From Pelagicoccus sp. SDUM812003 (GTDB lineage Bacteria; Verrucomicrobiota; Verrucomicrobiia; Opitutales; Opitutaceae), in contig NZ_JARXHY010000007.1 of NCBI RefSeq assembly GCF_031127815.1, positions 232,999-296,998 on the forward strand: a stretch of DNA of 64,000 nt. Reading direction: 5' to 3'. The translations under genes and the position numbers were made by a program. This document shows positions 46,799 through 56,117 of the stretch, one piece after another (positions within the stretch are counted from its first letter, which is position 1; every line of letters starts with the position of its first letter). The notes under the pieces are model-generated. The model was not told the origin of the DNA and made no database searches. It saw nothing but the letters and a program-made list of their open reading frames with translations.

Positions 46799-47578
46799 AT
46801 GCGCGTCGCTGTTAACGCCCCTAATGGCCGCGCCGAACCTCAGAACCCATCCAAAATCATGCTAGTGGAAAAGTCGCTAAGCGCCGTAGCTGGGTACCTC
46901 GGCGCCAATCTGTCCGAACGGACCACAGCGCTTTCGGAGCGCCCCAAATACCCCGCCATTACCATTAGCCGTCAGGTCGGCGCTCGAGCCACCACCATCG
47001 GCAAGTGTTTGATACGCAGGTTTCAATCTCGAGAAGACGATTCCGCCCCGCCTTGGACGCTCTACGGAAACGAGCTCATGCAGCACGTGCTGCGCGAAAG
47101 CAATTTGCCGGAAGACCTCTCTCGTTACTTCCAGGAAGAGTCGTCGCGATCCTGGACCGAGACGGTGGAGGAGATCGTGGGCCTGCACCCGTCGTCTTAC
47201 GATATCAATCGACGCTGTCATGAGATGATTCTCAATCTGTGCCGACTGGGACACGCGGTGGTGATCGGCCGCTGCGGCAATGTGCTGGCGAAGGATCTCC
47301 CCAACACCCTGCACGTGCGATTGGTCGGTTCCGCCAAGCGTCGAGTCGCCTACCTCAGGCAATGCCTTTCGATGTCGGAAAAGGAGGCTCTGGCCTACGC
47401 CAAACGGGAGGATCAGGACCGTCGCAACTATGCGAAAGAGAACTTCAACATATCGAATCTCGACGAACCGCACCTCTACGACCTGGTTATCAATACGGAT
47501 CGCATTTCCAATGAATTCGCGGCCCGCATGATCGAGGAAGCCGCCTTGTGCAAGGCTTCCGAGCCGTTGCTTCACTAG
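46799..47578 (+). CDS. Cytidylate kinase-like protein
   Basis: 259 residues; an internal ATG at 46859 is a possible start. AITISRQVGARATTIGKCLI is the divergent P-loop of the cytidylate-kinase-like family (PF13189 type, from memory), GHAVVIGRCGNVLAKDL the middle block and VRLVGSAKRRVAYLRQ with DQDRRNYAKENFNI the lid region. The protein is larger than CMP kinase and lacks its CMP-specific insert, so the substrate is open. A terminator follows 36 bases after the stop. Confidence 0.82.
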   Translation: MRVAVNAPNGRAEPQNPSKIMLVEKSLSAVAGYLGANLSERTTALSERPKYPAITISRQVGARATTIGKCLIRRFQSREDDSAPPWTLYGNELMQHVLRESNLPEDLSRYFQEESSRSWTETVEEIVGLHPSSYDINRRCHEMILNLCRLGHAVVIGRCGNVLAKDLPNTLHVRLVGSAKRRVAYLRQCLSMSEKEALAYAKREDQDRRNYAKENFNISNLDEPHLYDLVINTDRISNEFAARMIEEAALCKASEPLLH

Positions 47579-47613
47579 GCCCCGGTGCGAGAGGCGTCAT
47601 CGGATCGGAGGGA

Positions 47614-47646
47614 GCTCCCGCGACGGGAGCCTCTCTCTCTTTTTTC
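47614..47646 (+). terminator. Rho-independent terminator
   Basis: GCTCCCG-CGA-CGGGAGC is a perfect 7-bp stem with a 3-base loop, followed by CTCTCTCT and a six-base T-run. Confidence 0.8.
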
Positions 47647-47719
47647 TGTCGAATCGCGTGCGCCTAGGCAATCGGCTTAGGGCCACTCTGGTGCGGAACG
47701 TGCTGGTTGCCGGCATTGT

Positions 47720-49009
47720 ATGGAACGACGCGAATTTTTCAAAACGGCAGCCATCGCGGGCGCTGCTTCTGCGGTTGCGACGCCCTGGGCCAGGGCGAAA
47801 ACGAGTGGAGGCATCGGCGATTACGATCGAGGGGGAAGGGAGGCCGCCGAACTTGCTCAAGATGAAGCGTTTTGGATGCGGGTGCGACGCGACTTCGCCC
47901 CGGCTCCGGATTTCATAAACCTGGAATACGGCTATTTCTGCCCGGCGGCCCTGCCCGTTTTGGAAGCGGTCGAGGAAAACGGACGCATGATAAACGCCCG
48001 CGCCTCCTACTTCATGCGCCGAGAGATGCGGGACGAACTGGAGGAGACGCGCAGCGCCCTCGCAGCGTTAGCGGGAGTCTCCTCCGATGAAATCTGCCTC
48101 ACCCGGAATACCACGGAATCCATGAATATCGTAATCCAAGGTCTCGACTACGAGAAGGGCGACGAAATCGTGTATTCGGATCAGGACTACGGAAGCATGG
48201 TGCAAGCCTTGAAGCAGAAATCGGAACGGGAAGGCATCGCGCTCAAGCAAGTCGCCATTCCGCTGCATCCCAAGAACGACGAGGAAATCGTGTCGGCCTT
48301 CGAAGACGCGATCACGTCGCGAACGCGCCTGCTGCACGTCACGCATTTCATCAATCTCTCAGGCCAGGTCCTTCCGGTGCGCAAGATTTGCGACATGGCT
48401 CACGCGAGAGGAGTGGAGGTCCTGGTGGATTCCGCTCACGGGTTCGCCCACGTGGACTACCGAATTCCTGACTTCGATTGCGACTACTTGGGTACCAGCT
48501 TGCACAAGTGGCTCTGCTCGCCGGTGGGCATGGGAATGCTCTACGTGCGGAAGGATAGGATCCCTCACGTTTGGGGTCTGATGGGTGACGTCGCTCGCGA
48601 GGATGGCGACATCCGCAAACTGGAGCGCTTGGGCACGCGCCCCTACAATCACCACATCGGCATGCGTGAGGCGATACGCTACCACGATGCCATCGGTGGC
48701 GAAGCGAAGATGCAGCGCCTACGTTATTTGAATCAGTATTGGACCCGGCGCTACAGGGACCATGAGCGGGTTTTTCTCAATACCCCCGACGACCCATCGC
48801 GTCATGGGGCGATCGCGAACGTAGGCATTCGTGGCGTGGACCCTGGCGATTTGGGGGACTTCCTCTTCGATCGGTACAATATCCTCACAGCGCCGATTCC
48901 CAACCACCCGGTAGTGAAGGGAGTGCGCATCACGCCCGGACTACCCACGCCGCTCAGGCATCTCGACCATCTGGTGGCGGCCCTCGACGACGCGGCTCAA
49001 ACGCTCTGA
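47720..49009 (+). CDS. Tat-exported class V aminotransferase (isopenicillin N epimerase-like)
   Basis: 429 residues. The N-terminus MERREFFKTAAIAGAASAVA has a twin-arginine motif (RREFFK), a weak hydrophobic core and an Ala-rich cleavage region, so export in folded form by Tat is likely. The fold-type I PLP domain follows: EICLTRNTTESMNIV binds the phosphate, VLVDSAHGFAHV gives the pyridine-binding Asp and GTSLHKWLCSPVG carries the Schiff-base Lys. Relatives are epimerases or Cys desulfurase-like enzymes; the reaction is unknown. It converges with an exported RidA and a second Tat-targeted PLP enzyme, pointing to joint work. Confidence 0.87.
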   Translation: MERREFFKTAAIAGAASAVATPWARAKTSGGIGDYDRGGREAAELAQDEAFWMRVRRDFAPAPDFINLEYGYFCPAALPVLEAVEENGRMINARASYFMRREMRDELEETRSALAALAGVSSDEICLTRNTTESMNIVIQGLDYEKGDEIVYSDQDYGSMVQALKQKSEREGIALKQVAIPLHPKNDEEIVSAFEDAITSRTRLLHVTHFINLSGQVLPVRKICDMAHARGVEVLVDSAHGFAHVDYRIPDFDCDYLGTSLHKWLCSPVGMGMLYVRKDRIPHVWGLMGDVAREDGDIRKLERLGTRPYNHHIGMREAIRYHDAIGGEAKMQRLRYLNQYWTRRYRDHERVFLNTPDDPSRHGAIANVGIRGVDPGDLGDFLFDRYNILTAPIPNHPVVKGVRITPGLPTPLRHLDHLVAALDDAAQTL

Positions 49010-49025
49010 AGGAAATGCTGGCGCC

Positions 49026-49562
49026 TCAGTCGTCGCTTATCTCCACGATAGCGGAGATCTCCACCGGAGCGCCGAAGGGGAGGGAGGACGCCCCGACTGC
49101 GAAGCGGGCATGCCTGCCTTTTTCTCCGAAGACTTCTACCAGCAGATCGGAGCAGCCGTTTATGACTTGAGATTGCTTCTCGAAATCGGGGGAGCAGTTC
49201 ACGTAGCCTTCCACCTTCACGATGCGCTCCACGCGATCAAGGTCTCCGATCTCGGCGAGAAGGGCCGCCAGCAAGGAAACGCCGACCGCACGAGCCGCTT
49301 TGTAGCCTTGGTCGATCGACGTATCGATACCGAGTTTCCCTTTCACAAAAGAGCCATCCTGATTCTTGGCGATGGCTCCGGCGAGAAACACCAGATTTCC
49401 GGAGCGGACAGCAGGGACGTAGTTCGCGACCGGAGCATTTGTCTTTGGAATCTCGATACCGAGCTCCTTGAGCTTTGCGTCTATTTCGGAAGCTGGGGCG
49501 AGCAGGCTAGAGATCAAGCCCGCTAGCGCGAGGGTGAGGTTTCGGAAGGTTCTAGAGCACAT
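49026..49562 (-). CDS. Exported RidA/YjgF-family imine deaminase-like protein
   Basis: 178 residues. A signal peptide (FRNLTLALAGLISSLLAPAS) precedes the chorismate-mutase-like fold. The conserved C-terminal block HARFAVGASSLPFGAPVEIS includes the Arg (about residue 153) that binds the carboxylate of imines. Most RidA proteins are about 130 residues and cytoplasmic; this one has the longer YjgF/LACTB2-free variant with an added N-terminal helix. The start overlaps the end of the aminotransferase gene upstream by 11 bases, so the two are translationally linked. Confidence 0.88.
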   Translation of the reverse strand: MCSRTFRNLTLALAGLISSLLAPASEIDAKLKELGIEIPKTNAPVANYVPAVRSGNLVFLAGAIAKNQDGSFVKGKLGIDTSIDQGYKAARAVGVSLLAALLAEIGDLDRVERIVKVEGYVNCSPDFEKQSQVINGCSDLLVEVFGEKGRHARFAVGASSLPFGAPVEISAIVEISDD

Positions 49563-50664
49563 AGGAAAGGGCGTTCTGCAGGTCGCGCATCTGTTGGCGG
49601 GTCCCGATGCTAACGCGAAGGTAGTTTCGATCGTAGTAGTTGCGAGGGCTGATCTTGATGCGAAATCCGCCGTAGACCGCGTCGGCTATCCTCTGGGAGT
49701 CCACGGGGACGGGAAAGAGCACAAAGGTAGTGGAGGAGGAAAAGTAGGCCAGCTCCCGTTCTCGCAGGAACCGGCAAAACTCGGTCCGATTGGCGTTGGT
49801 CCTTTGTCGCACTTGCGACAGCCAATCCCGATCTTCGTAGGCAGCGATGGCGGCCTCTAGCGAGACGCGGCTGCAGCCGCAACCGATGCCGGTCACGTAG
49901 TATTGAGAAATTCGCGACGCGAGCTCTTCGCTGGTCACCGCATAGCCCACTCGCATACCTCCTAAGCCGTAGGCCTTGGAAAAGGTTCGCAGCACCACCA
50001 CGGGAAGGCCTTCGCGGACGCAGTCCATCATGCCTAGCTGGTCTGCGTCCCCAGCGAAGTCGAGATACGCTTCGTCAACCAGAACCGGACAGCGCTCGGA
50101 CACGCGGCGGCAGAAGGCGGCTAGCTCGCTTTTTGAGATGACGGTGCCCACGGGATTCTCCGGATTGCAAATGTAGGCGATCTGCGTTTCATCTGTAATT
50201 GACCGCTCGATACGCTCCAGATCGACTTCGCCGTTTTCGGTCCATGGCACCTTGATGTGCTCGACGCCGAATTTCGCTGCCCAGGCCATCAGCGGACCGA
50301 ACGACGGATCGGAGCTGACGATGTTGCCGCCTCTTCCGCCGAGCGCGTTGGACATGCCCATCAGCACGTCGGAGGACCCCGCTCCCAAGATGACTTGAGA
50401 AGGGCGGACCTTTTCGCGCGCGGCGATGAGGCGCTTGAGCTGATCTTGCGTCTCCAGCGGATACTCGTGGCCGAACTTGGCGTTGGCTTGCGCCGCAGCG
50501 ATAGCCCGCGGAGAGGGACCAAACTGGTTTTCGTTTATGGACAGGTTGACGAAGTCGCGGGCCGAGCTCGCGGCGCCACCTTCCTGCCCAGAAAGGATTC
50601 GTGGGCTGAATGCGGCCGCCCCGGCGGCGATCGAAGCGTTTTTGAGCCAGTCGCGTCGTTTCAT
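49552..50664 (-). CDS. Tat-exported class I/II aminotransferase (HisC-like)
   Basis: 370 residues with a twin-arginine leader MKRRDWLKNASIAAGAAAFS (cleavage near residue 26). The PLP domain has ILGAGSSDVLMG for phosphate binding, YICNPENPVGTVISKSEL, the Asp and Tyr of VLVDEAYLDF, and the Schiff-base Lys in LRTFSKAYGLGGMRVGY. This resembles histidinol-phosphate aminotransferase, but a Tat leader is unknown for true HisC, and no his genes are near. It shares 11 bases with the RidA gene downstream. Substrate is probably an amino acid or amino phosphate in the periplasm. Confidence 0.86.
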   Translation of the reverse strand: MKRRDWLKNASIAAGAAAFSPRILSGQEGGAASSARDFVNLSINENQFGPSPRAIAAAQANAKFGHEYPLETQDQLKRLIAAREKVRPSQVILGAGSSDVLMGMSNALGGRGGNIVSSDPSFGPLMAWAAKFGVEHIKVPWTENGEVDLERIERSITDETQIAYICNPENPVGTVISKSELAAFCRRVSERCPVLVDEAYLDFAGDADQLGMMDCVREGLPVVVLRTFSKAYGLGGMRVGYAVTSEELASRISQYYVTGIGCGCSRVSLEAAIAAYEDRDWLSQVRQRTNANRTEFCRFLRERELAYFSSSTTFVLFPVPVDSQRIADAVYGGFRIKISPRNYYDRNYLRVSIGTRQQMRDLQNALSYVL

Positions 50665-50831
50665 AGGTGAGACATCTTTTCGTTCCCCGAAACCAGTTTT
50701 CGCGCCATATGGGCGGTCGGGGCGAAATCGCTCCGACGGTTTGTTCCTCGATATACCGGCGTGGGCTTTTTGACCTCTCCGAAAGTCGGTGTAGGTTGAG
50801 CGAGAGGAAAAAACGGAAAGGAGCGATCGGA

Positions 50832-51605
50832 ATGGATACCATAAATGCGAAGGGCTATTTGCTCGATATGGATGGCGTTTTCTACGTGGGCGGGAAGCTG
50901 CTTGACGGGGCCAGGTCCTGCCTGCGGGAACTGCAGAAGCGAGACATCCCGTTTCGATTCGTCACCAACACCACGACTAAGACGAAAGTCGAGCTGATGG
51001 AGAAGCTGGAGGGGCTGGGGTTACCCGTGGAGGCGTCCTGTCTTTTCACCGCAGTGTCAGCGACCAAGCGCTTTCTCGAATCGCGAGGGAGTCCTAGTCT
51101 GCACCTTTTGGTGAGGGATACGGTGAAAAAGGAGTTTTCCCGATTCGAGCTCGACGCGGATACGCCGGACTATGTGGTGATTGGCGACATCGGAGCGAAC
51201 TGGGATTACGAAACGCTCAACGATGTATTCAACATGCTGATGCGCGGGTCAAAACTGCTGTGCATGCATCGAAACAAGTTTTGGCAGGACGAGAATGGCT
51301 TGCGCATGGACATCGGGGCCTTCGTGGCCGCTTTGGAGCACGTTTCCGACCAGAAAGCCACTGTGGTCGGCAAGCCGACCAGCTCGTTCTTCCAGCAGGC
51401 GGTGGGCTCCATGGAGCTGGAGGTCGATCAGGTCGCCATGGTGGGCGACGACATCGAGGCGGATGTGGGAGGCGCCCAATCGAGCGGGCTGCAAGGGGTG
51501 CTGGTGAAAACGGGCAAGTATCGTCCGGAGCTGGTTTCGCGCAGCTCGGTGCGTCCGGACTTCGTGCTCGACAGTATTGCGCAGTTGCCGGATCGATTGG
51601 GTTGA
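50832..51605 (+). CDS. HAD-IIA family phosphatase (NagD/LHPP-like)
   Basis: 257 residues from the ATG at 50832, with AAGGAG nine bases upstream. Motif I GYLLDMDGVFYVGG has nucleophile Asp12; FVTNTTTKTK is motif II; VVGKPTSSFF carries the motif III Lys; VAMVGDDIEADVGGAQSSG is motif IV. The C2-type cap between motifs II and III marks subclass IIA. Family members dephosphorylate nucleotides, sugar phosphates or phosphohistidine. Divergent from the HisC-like gene. Confidence 0.9.
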   Translation: MDTINAKGYLLDMDGVFYVGGKLLDGARSCLRELQKRDIPFRFVTNTTTKTKVELMEKLEGLGLPVEASCLFTAVSATKRFLESRGSPSLHLLVRDTVKKEFSRFELDADTPDYVVIGDIGANWDYETLNDVFNMLMRGSKLLCMHRNKFWQDENGLRMDIGAFVAALEHVSDQKATVVGKPTSSFFQQAVGSMELEVDQVAMVGDDIEADVGGAQSSGLQGVLVKTGKYRPELVSRSSVRPDFVLDSIAQLPDRLG

Positions 51606-51670
51606 AATACGGAAGAGGTTGCCGGAGAGAGCCTTGCATTGCGGCATATTTGTCGTCTCAATCCGCAACC

Positions 51671-52591
51671 ATGCTCCGTTCCCTCATCGCCCTTTTCATT
51701 CCGTCAATGCTGCTCGCTATGCCTTCTTCGCCCGTAACGATCCCGCTCTGGAACGAGACTCCGCCCAACCATCGATCTTCCGAACTGGAGGAAACGCACT
51801 ACGAGGGCGATATCCTCAGCGTCACGCTCGTGCAGGAGCCGAGCATCGAGGTCCGCCTCCCGTCCCGCAGCAACGCCACTGGCGATGCCATGCTGGTGTG
51901 CCCTGGAGGCGGGTACGGCTTTCTGGCCTACGACTGGGAAGGCACCGATATCGCCGCATGGCTAAACGCCAACGGCATCGCCGCCATCGTGTTGAAATAC
52001 CGGCTGCCTGAGGATGAGAGCAACGAGCAGCCGCGCCTGACGCCGTTGATGGATGCTCAGCGTGCGATGCGCCTCGCTCGCTTCCATGCCGAGGATTGGG
52101 GCTATCAAAAGGATCGCATCGGCGTGATCGGGTTTTCCGCTGGCGGACATTTGGCGTCCACTCTTGGAACCCATTTCGACCTCGGGGATCCGGAAGCGCT
52201 CGACGAAGTGGAGAGGATGAGCTGCCGTCCCGACTTCATGGCGCTGCTGTATCCGGTTATTTCCATGGACGAGTCCGTGACCCATATGGGCTCGCGCAAC
52301 AACTTGCTGGGAGAGGATCCGCCTTCGGATTGGGTGCAGGAGTTCTCCAACGAACTCCAGGTCGGCCCCGACACGCCGCCCACCTTCCTCGTGCATTCAT
52401 CGGACGACGGAGCTGTGCCGGTGGCGAACAGCCTGAGGTTTTACGAAGCCCTGCTGAAGAACGAGGTCGAAACCGAAATGCATCTGTATCCGTACGGCGG
52501 GCACGGCTATTCGCTGGCGATCAACAAGGGTCGGCTCGGCGAGTGGCCTGAACTCTGCGCCCGTTGGATCAAGGAACTGAGCTTGGACTAG
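51671..52591 (+). CDS. Secreted alpha/beta hydrolase (carboxylesterase / acetyl-xylan-esterase-like)
   Basis: 306 residues from the ATG at 51671, which opens a signal peptide (LRSLIALFIPSMLLAMP). Oxyanion block LVCPGGGYGFLAYDWEG, nucleophile Ser156 in IGVIGFSAGGHLAST, acid Asp in LVHSSDDGAVPVAN and His in YPYGGHGYSLAI give a full triad. The 'CPGGGY' start and 'GGHGY' end are typical of BD-FAE and acetyl-xylan-esterase-like enzymes that trim sugar esters. This would suit plant- or algal-polysaccharide use together with the GH39 enzyme, though they are far apart. Confidence 0.88.
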   Translation: MLRSLIALFIPSMLLAMPSSPVTIPLWNETPPNHRSSELEETHYEGDILSVTLVQEPSIEVRLPSRSNATGDAMLVCPGGGYGFLAYDWEGTDIAAWLNANGIAAIVLKYRLPEDESNEQPRLTPLMDAQRAMRLARFHAEDWGYQKDRIGVIGFSAGGHLASTLGTHFDLGDPEALDEVERMSCRPDFMALLYPVISMDESVTHMGSRNNLLGEDPPSDWVQEFSNELQVGPDTPPTFLVHSSDDGAVPVANSLRFYEALLKNEVETEMHLYPYGGHGYSLAINKGRLGEWPELCARWIKELSLD

Positions 52592-52839
52592 ACTCTTCCG
52601 TCGCTCGTTCGCCGAAATACGGCTTCGTTCGCGTTTCGAGCTCATTTCGAAACCACAAGGCCTAGCACCTGGAATCAACCCTAGGCGATAGGGACTTTTT
52701 GAGCGCTCATGAGAGCGGATCTCCCTCCCAGAAGGCTAATCGCAGACATTAGCGACTCTGCAAACTCCTGCATAGGGCGACTGATCGATTGTATCAGATT
52801 AAGTTGGTACCTAGTTCACCGATGAGGGTGACTCGTATT
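52592..52839. other. Intergenic region before the chemoreceptor gene
   Basis: Together with the operators and leader that follow, a 317-bp gap. Nothing beyond the operators was recognised: no RNA gene and no coding frame with a credible start. Confidence 0.4.
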
Positions 52840-52876
52840 AAGTGTAAGCGCTTATCGTTCAGTAGCGTTTACACTT
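52840..52876. promoter_or_regulatory. Paired cre/LacI-like operators before the chemoreceptor gene
   Basis: TGTAAGCGCTTATC (from 52843) matches the cre/LacI-family pattern TGTAANCGNTNNCA closely, with a perfect TAAGCGCTTA core at 52845-52854. An inverted second copy follows at 52864-52875 (AGCGTTTACACT, that is AGTGTAAACGCT on the other strand). The two 13-base arms also form one inverted repeat with one G-T mismatch. They lie 33-69 bases before the start codon, in promoter position. Confidence 0.55.
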
Positions 52877-52908
52877 GTTTGACTAGAATCCCTTAATCTT
52901 CCACTAGC

Positions 52909-54720
52909 ATGACTCTCAAACTTCGAGATAAGATTCTCTACAGCGCCCTTGCTCTCATTCTGACCGGGATGGGCACGCTTGCGACGGTGAACTATTTCGT
53001 GTTCAGCGATGCCCTCAAAAGCGGCATCGAATCTCAAAGCATCCAGCAAGCTCGCAGCGCCGCAAGCGAGCTCGATGCATGGCTCCAGGAGCGCCGGGCG
53101 ACATTGGCTAATTGGGCGGACCAGTTTTCCGATGATCTCTCTTCCGTGGAGGACCGGGCTGAGCTTCCCATGAAGCTTCGTCGCGTGGCGAAGAGCGCCG
53201 CCTACGCGGATTCGATCTATATCGTCTCTACGGACGGAAAACTGCTTTCGAGTTCCGAAGAACCTCCCGCGTCGCGTCTGGAACTGATGCGCAGGCTTCT
53301 GAATACACGAGAGGTTGGGAGCCTGTATACGGACATCGGATACGACGAGGCTCAGGCGAAGGCTTGCTTGCTCGCTACGGTGCCGATGGGGCCCGACGCC
53401 AATCTCGTGGTCGATTGTTCGCTGACATACATCTTCGAGCGATTCGTTTCCGATATCCAGGTGGGCGAAGAAGGTTATGCCTACATTTCAGATGATCATG
53501 GCTTGATCGTATCGCATCCGAATAGTGAATACATCGCCACGCTCGACATTTCGAAGCACGAGTGGGGCCGCATCACCTTGCAGAAGGGAGATGGTTTCGT
53601 GGACTACGAGTTCGAGGGCAAGCCCAAGATCGGCGCCATGAAACGCGTCGAGTCTACGGGCTGGGTTTTCTGCGTCACGGCTTACAACGAAGACGTATTC
53701 GCTCCTTTGGTAGCGGTGGCTCGGGAGTCGATTCTTGTTTTGGTGATCATCTGCGTCATCACGGCGGTCGTAATAACATGGCTGGCCGTTCGCATCGTGC
53801 GTCCCATCAATACCATCATCGACGGGCTGGAGGAATCCGCTTCCCAGGTCAGCTCCGCTTCCGCGCAGGTCGCGTCCACCAGCGTGCTGCTTTCCAAGAG
53901 CTCCTCCGAACAGGCTTCGTCCGTGGAGGAAACTTCCGCCTCGCTCTCGGAGATCGCCGGAAAGACCAACGGAAACGCGGAAAAGGCCGACAGCGCATCG
54001 CGCATGCTCAACGAGACCGCTATCAGCAGCCTCAACGAGGTGAGCCGTCGCATCGAGCAGTCGCAGAAGGCGATTCGGGAAACCACTAGCACCGCCTCCG
54101 AAACGCTGAAGGTAGTCAAGACGATCGACGAGATCGCGTTTCAGACCAACCTGCTGGCTTTGAACGCCGCCGTCGAGGCTGCTCGGGCTGGCGAAGCGGG
54201 CATGGGATTCGCCGTGGTAGCTGAGGAGGTCAGAGCTCTCGCGGGCAAGGCTGCCTCTGCGGCGCGCACTTCTGGCGAGCTGATCAATCGCTCCTACGAG
54301 TCGGTGCAGCAGGTCTCGCATCTGAACGCCCAAATTGCGGAATCAATGAGTAGTAATTTAGAGATTGCTCATCAGGTGGCGAGCCACATGAGCGAGATCT
54401 CCGAGGACTCCACGTCACAGGCAGCCTGCATTCAGCAGATCAGCAGCTCCATGTCGACCATCGACAAGGTGACCCAGGACAATGTGGCGAGCTCCGAGGA
54501 GAGCGCCGCGGCAGCCGAGCAGCTGAAAGGCCAGGCCGAGCAAATGCGCGAGTTTGTTGGCCAGCTCCTCAGCGTGATCGATGGAAAGAAGCAGTCGAAA
54601 GCGAACGTATCCAAAAACTGGAATAGCTCAGACGACGGCTTCGCAGACTTTTCGCCTTCCCCGAAGGGAAATGCGAATCGGCGACGCACGGACGGCATGC
54701 CGGTCGACCTCTTCAATTGA
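52909..54720 (+). CDS. Methyl-accepting chemotaxis protein with dCache-like sensor and no clear HAMP
   Basis: 603 residues. TM1 at about 9-31, an extracytoplasmic sensor (about 35-265) with the Cache-type segments [18 protein letters not shown] and [22 protein letters not shown]2 at about 270-296, then directly the helical bundle. The signalling tip is [20 protein letters not shown] followed by [20 protein letters not shown]. The 'P...' of HAMP helix 1 is present ([10 protein letters not shown]) but the second HAMP helix with its DEIG-type motif is missing. The tail is long and lacks the NWETF-type pentapeptide. Likely senses a small ligand outside and drives CheA; no che genes are in the window. 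A porin gene follows 46 bases later. Confidence 0.92.
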   Translation: MTLKLRDKILYSALALILTGMGTLATVNYFVFSDALKSGIESQSIQQARSAASELDAWLQERRATLANWADQFSDDLSSVEDRAELPMKLRRVAKSAAYADSIYIVSTDGKLLSSSEEPPASRLELMRRLLNTREVGSLYTDIGYDEAQAKACLLATVPMGPDANLVVDCSLTYIFERFVSDIQVGEEGYAYISDDHGLIVSHPNSEYIATLDISKHEWGRITLQKGDGFVDYEFEGKPKIGAMKRVESTGWVFCVTAYNEDVFAPLVAVARESILVLVIICVITAVVITWLAVRIVRPINTIIDGLEESASQVSSASAQVASTSVLLSKSSSEQASSVEETSASLSEIAGKTNGNAEKADSASRMLNETAISSLNEVSRRIEQSQKAIRETTSTASETLKVVKTIDEIAFQTNLLALNAAVEAARAGEAGMGFAVVAEEVRALAGKAASAARTSGELINRSYESVQQVSHLNAQIAESMSSNLEIAHQVASHMSEISEDSTSQAACIQQISSSMSTIDKVTQDNVASSEESAAAAEQLKGQAEQMREFVGQLLSVIDGKKQSKANVSKNWNSSDDGFADFSPSPKGNANRRRTDGMPVDLFN

Positions 54721-54766
54721 GGACGCCTGAGCGAATCGGGCGCCATTCATTTCAAATCGAACGAAC

Positions 54767-55999
54767 ATGAGATTAGGACTAGGAAACAAACCTCTTCGCT
54801 ACGGGACATTGGCGGCTCTCTTGACCGGGTTGGCGGCGACTGGTGAAACCATGGGAGCCGAGCGCGAGCTGATCCCAGGAGTGGATCTGAGCGGCTCCGC
54901 TCTGCTCATCATGATGGGACGCGACTACGGAGGCGATGCCAAGGGGGAGAGCGCAAGCGCATCGATCACTCTGAACGCTGACGCGAAGCTGACGGATACC
55001 GTTTCGGCCCGCGGTCAGTACATTCACGTGGAAAACGTCGCTGAAAACGGCTGCGAAGGCGCTCCGTATTGGCTTTCCAACGACGATACCAGAGTGCTCA
55101 ACGAGCTCTACTTGGATCTTAACTTCGCGAATCTGGGCCCCAAGGGCGCTTCGCTGGTCCTGGGGCGTCAGGCGATCGCCTACGATTTCTTCGCGGCCTA
55201 CAAGATCCGCCATAAGGCCCAGTCGATCGAAGGGCTGGTGATGAAGACGAGCCCTTACGACGGGCTGCAGGTCGATTTCGGGCATATCGAACGGTACAGC
55301 GCCTGGCCGTGTCGCGAAGATGGGACCTCGACGCTCACGGCCGAGTTTTCGAGCTTGAGTGAACGCCTCGGTTTCGGGGGAAGCGATGATGGCGTGCAGT
55401 TTGTATCCGCGAACTGGAAACAGAGCGAGCGCTTGGATCTCACGGCATATGACTACTTCGCGAACGATTTCTACAACAACGTCGGCCTAAAGGCCGAGTA
55501 CGCCATCGCGACGACTTCGGACGCCTCGTCGTGGATCCTTTCAGGACACTTCGTCCAGCAGGATGGCGACGGAAGCGGACTCATGTCGGATCATCAGGCA
55601 AGAGCTTCTGAGTTGAATCTTCGATACAGGAAGGGCGGCTTGACGATGGACGCGGGTTGGACCCATATCGCGAACGATTCCAACCTTTCGGTCCCTTTTC
55701 GCACATCGTTCTCTATCGATGCCACCTTGCTCTGGTACACCAGCCAATTCGAAGCGGGCGCGGATTCCTTGCACCTGAAGACCGTCTATAAGACCGGGCC
55801 TTGGACCTTGGTCAACGTCCTGGTGGGAGCCGAGCACGAGGACCGTAAAGAGCAGGAGTTCGATGTGGTGGCGAAGTACAGCTTTCAAAACAGCTTTTGG
55901 GCTGCGTTCAAGGGAGGCTACGGGCATCGCGATTTCGCCGACAGCCGGTCCAGCCAGACCGCGACCGACCTGCGCCTCTTCGTCGGCTACGACTTCTAA
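54767..55999 (+). CDS. Outer-membrane porin (alginate-export / OprD-like barrel)
   Basis: 410 residues with a signal peptide (GTLAALLTGLAATGETMGA). Alternating strands with short turns fill the protein, for example LVLGRQAIAYDFFAAYKIRH, a block known from alginate-export-type barrels, and the last residue is Phe (LRLFVGYDF), the outer-membrane assembly signal. Sequence Cys residues at EGAPYW and WPCRE are unusual for a porin. It lies 46 bases after the chemoreceptor gene, possibly in one transcript with it under the cre-like operators, which would link sensing and uptake of one nutrient. Confidence 0.75.
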   Translation: MRLGLGNKPLRYGTLAALLTGLAATGETMGAERELIPGVDLSGSALLIMMGRDYGGDAKGESASASITLNADAKLTDTVSARGQYIHVENVAENGCEGAPYWLSNDDTRVLNELYLDLNFANLGPKGASLVLGRQAIAYDFFAAYKIRHKAQSIEGLVMKTSPYDGLQVDFGHIERYSAWPCREDGTSTLTAEFSSLSERLGFGGSDDGVQFVSANWKQSERLDLTAYDYFANDFYNNVGLKAEYAIATTSDASSWILSGHFVQQDGDGSGLMSDHQARASELNLRYRKGGLTMDAGWTHIANDSNLSVPFRTSFSIDATLLWYTSQFEAGADSLHLKTVYKTGPWTLVNVLVGAEHEDRKEQEFDVVAKYSFQNSFWAAFKGGYGHRDFADSRSSQTATDLRLFVGYDF

Positions 56000-56023
56000 A
56001 CGACTTAGCAGCGTTTCGTGACG

Positions 56024-56056
56024 TCCCGCAGGCCTTTAGGTTTGCGGGATTTTTTT
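56024..56056 (+). terminator. Rho-independent terminator after the porin gene
   Basis: TCCCGCA/TGCGGGA, 7-bp stem with a 12-base loop, followed by seven T. Confidence 0.8.
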
Positions 56057-56117
56057 GAAACCTGCTGGGAGTTGTGGTGTAGGGAGGTGGTACACTGCCA
56101 ATCCAAGCCAACGCTCC

